A stretch of 31,755 bases of DNA from Conoideocrella luteorostrata (taxonomy: Eukaryota > Ascomycota > Sordariomycetes > Hypocreales > Clavicipitaceae), in NCBI GenBank assembly GCA_032433595.1, contig JASWJB010000415.1, positions 1-31,755 of the forward strand, written 5' to 3'. The position numbers and the translations under genes were made by a program. Of this stretch, positions 29,885 through 31,755 are shown one piece after another. The notes beneath the pieces were generated by a model. That model saw only the letters and a program-made list of their open reading frames with translations. It searched no databases and had not been told where the DNA came from. Each line of letters starts with the position of its first letter. The first letter of the stretch is position 1.

Positions 29885-31755
29885 GTTGGCTGCCAACTTT
29901 GATTCTGCTCAGGTCTGGGGGGGCGGGCGGTTTGTTTGTTTGTGCGTGTGTTTCTTTTGTGGGCTTTTTTTCTTCTTCCTCTTCAAACATGCATTTCACA
30001 TGTTTCAAGGTGATACAGGTTTTTGGCTGGGGTCGGGGTGTGGACTCCAGAAGGGAAAAAGGAAAGGAGATTCAAGAGCCTAGAGTCGAGACTCGAATTG
30101 GGAATTTGCCGACACAGTAAACAACCGCCTATGCGGCACCTTTTTTGTCTCCTAGAGCTGTCCGTCAATTTTTGTAATGCATTTTGCACTTGCTCAAGTG
30201 CGCGCGGCAGAAACTCGTGCAGTGCAATGGACTGCGGTCCAGACCCTCAAGATCTAAATGCCAAGTTAGCAGGATAAACTAGTCATTAATCCGATTTGCG
30301 TGGTCGCGGGGCCTTCGGCCAATTCTACTTATCTGATTAGATACACGCGATAAGGAGACCCATATATCCAATCGCAACCAATTCACAATATAATACCGAA
30401 AACTTGTGGACTGCTAGTATTAATGCGTGCAACTTCTTGTCCATACATCCAGAGAAGACCATCGAGATCAACTCATTTTTGGCTTCGGCTACACGGACAC
30501 TGTTGGCTGTCAATTCCAGCCTCACCGTCATAATCCCATGGCAAAATTTTCCACAGACCCTGGAGCCTCCTCCCTTGTGATTTCTTTTTTCAATACCAAC
30601 CACTCGGTCTGACGCGAGATCCCGCGTGGTGGATCAAGATCTTGCAATACAACCGCGCCCCTCTAACTACTTGCTAAATTTTGTTTAGGACAGAAAAAAA
30701 AAATGATACTGCAAAGAGATAGCTGGGGCATGAGTACAAACCCCAGCCAGTCGCGCGAGACTGGTCAAATTGGCATGGTACCGCTCCTGACATGACAAGA
30801 TGTTTCTCTCCGACTCGGACGTTCAAATACGCCAAGCCTTGCCATGCAAGAATGTAGCAAGACAATGGAGAATCTAGGCGCGGAATAGTTTACGCGTCGC
30901 GTAGTGTAGTCTCCCAGACGCCCACACTTCAGCAGATGTCAAATTTAAACCACTCTGATGAAGGGTTTAATACATACCTTGCCGTACTCATCTATTGGAA
31001 ATTGAATATCAGTCAAGGTCGACGACCGTCAAAGGAACTCTTCCGTCCCCTTTGCAAAAGATGCCCAGGTCTGGGGGCCGATATCACTGCCGTGGCCAGG
31101 GATCCTCGTTTCCTCTCATCCCTTGCTGCTAGAAGCTGCATCAAACAATGTCGGCCGCGCTGACTGATCCTGCTCCTCAGATGCAGCTACCTGCAGCTTG
31201 GACCCCGGCCCAAGCTGTCAAAGAAGAAACCATTGCGATTTTAACTTGCCAGTTTCTCGACCAATTCGGCAGTCTGATCTTCCCGATTTGACAAGGCAGG
31301 TTGCTTGCTGACTTTTTCGGTCGGCGGTGCACCTGTTTGTCTCAAGCTCGAGCAACGGCCCCATCGATGAGCCAATCCTCTGGAATGTCGCAGTCCACTA
31401 TTCCCAGCCCTCGCATCTCGCGCTACTAGTCCTGTACGTCTGTCCTGATAGAAGTTGCTTTTCCAAGACATGCGCCTCTTGTCGCAATGGACGTAGGGCC
31501 ATGCTCCGTGGGCGCGACGGCGCTATCCATATGCACTCTGGTCTGTACAATGCATGACCCCACGATTGGATTGTGTGAGGAATGAAGGGGGCAGTATTTC
31601 TAGTTTGAAGAGTCTTGAAGATGGCCGTCCCAGGACCATGGGAGTTTCTGCTCGTCTCATCTGGTGCTATGTCCCAGTTAGTCTTGTCTTTCTCTTTCGT
31701 TGCTTACCCTCTCTTTTCACCTCTCACGTTCTTTTTTTTTTTTTTTTTTTTTTTT
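29885..31755. other. Right-hand stretch without a confident gene
   Basis: This contains the promoter of the EFM6-like gene and about 1.5 kb of unclear DNA. On the minus strand, 31241-31471 ends in a hydrophilic segment (EDQTAELVEKLAS) and 31060-31215 has a readable segment (QVAASEEQDQSARPTLFD) in another frame. These may be exons of an unrecognised gene, but I could not join them with acceptable splice sites. The window ends in 24 T (31732-31755). Confidence 0.35.

Noticed and set aside
31327..31557. Cys-rich plus-strand frame (CPDRSCFSKTCASCRNGRR) as a Zn2Cys6 regulator
   Set aside because: The cysteine spacing does not match the Zn2Cys6 pattern, and no further transcription-factor sequence follows.
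1..31755. tRNA, rRNA or CRISPR features
   Set aside because: A visual scan for the GGTTCGAATCC-type B box on both strands gave no cloverleaf. No rRNA-like or spaced-repeat arrays were seen.

Overview
The window is nuclear DNA from a filamentous ascomycete, probably a Sordariomycete of the Hypocreales type. The evidence is short GT-AG introns of about 60-300 nt, one gene per promoter, fungal-only families (HsbA, AA11 LPMO, highly reducing PKS, Mon1-partner CCZ1), and intergenic DNA rich in short TACGGAGTA motifs. No database search was possible, so the species is not assigned.

Layout. 262-773 (-): an HsbA-like secreted surface protein with an apparent one-base frameshift in its signal peptide. 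2279-3508 (-): a stand-alone PLP-dependent alpha-oxoamine synthase (AOS). 3509-4984: its shared, divergent promoter. 4985-12545 (+): an eight-exon highly reducing polyketide synthase (KS-AT-DH-ER-KR-ACP, no methyltransferase, no releasing domain) whose frame closes perfectly except for one in-frame TGA in the KS. 13505-14725 (-): an AA11-type LPMO. 15374-15790: a 417-bp MITE-like element with inverted ends and an 8-bp direct repeat. 16151-17973 (+): a broken transporter locus in which an MFS N-terminal half runs into an ABC-C C-terminal half. 19363-20973 (+): a CorA-like two-TM protein. 21686-24425 (+): CCZ1. 25169-26077 (-): a secreted double-psi beta-barrel protein. 28783-29884 (-): an EFM6-like lysine methyltransferase. 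The last 1.9 kb and 26.1-28.8 kb show no confident gene.

How it fits together. AOS and PKS form a divergent pair like the core of fumonisin/sphingofungin-type clusters, where a PKS without a release domain hands its acyl chain to an AOS that condenses it with an amino acid. I infer a sphingoid-like amino-polyketide pathway. The locus looks like it is decaying: the PKS has one nonsense codon, and the neighbouring transporter relic is chimeric, frameshifted, and has two further stops at positions where a conserved arginine is expected. In all three places a CGA to TGA change would explain the stop. The right half (CorA-like, CCZ1, EFM6) looks like ordinary intact housekeeping DNA.

Most worth following: the PKS/AOS pair and its nonsense codon, the MFS-ABC chimera, the MITE-like element, and about 20 dispersed TACGGAG/CTCCGTA motifs that never fall in an exon.
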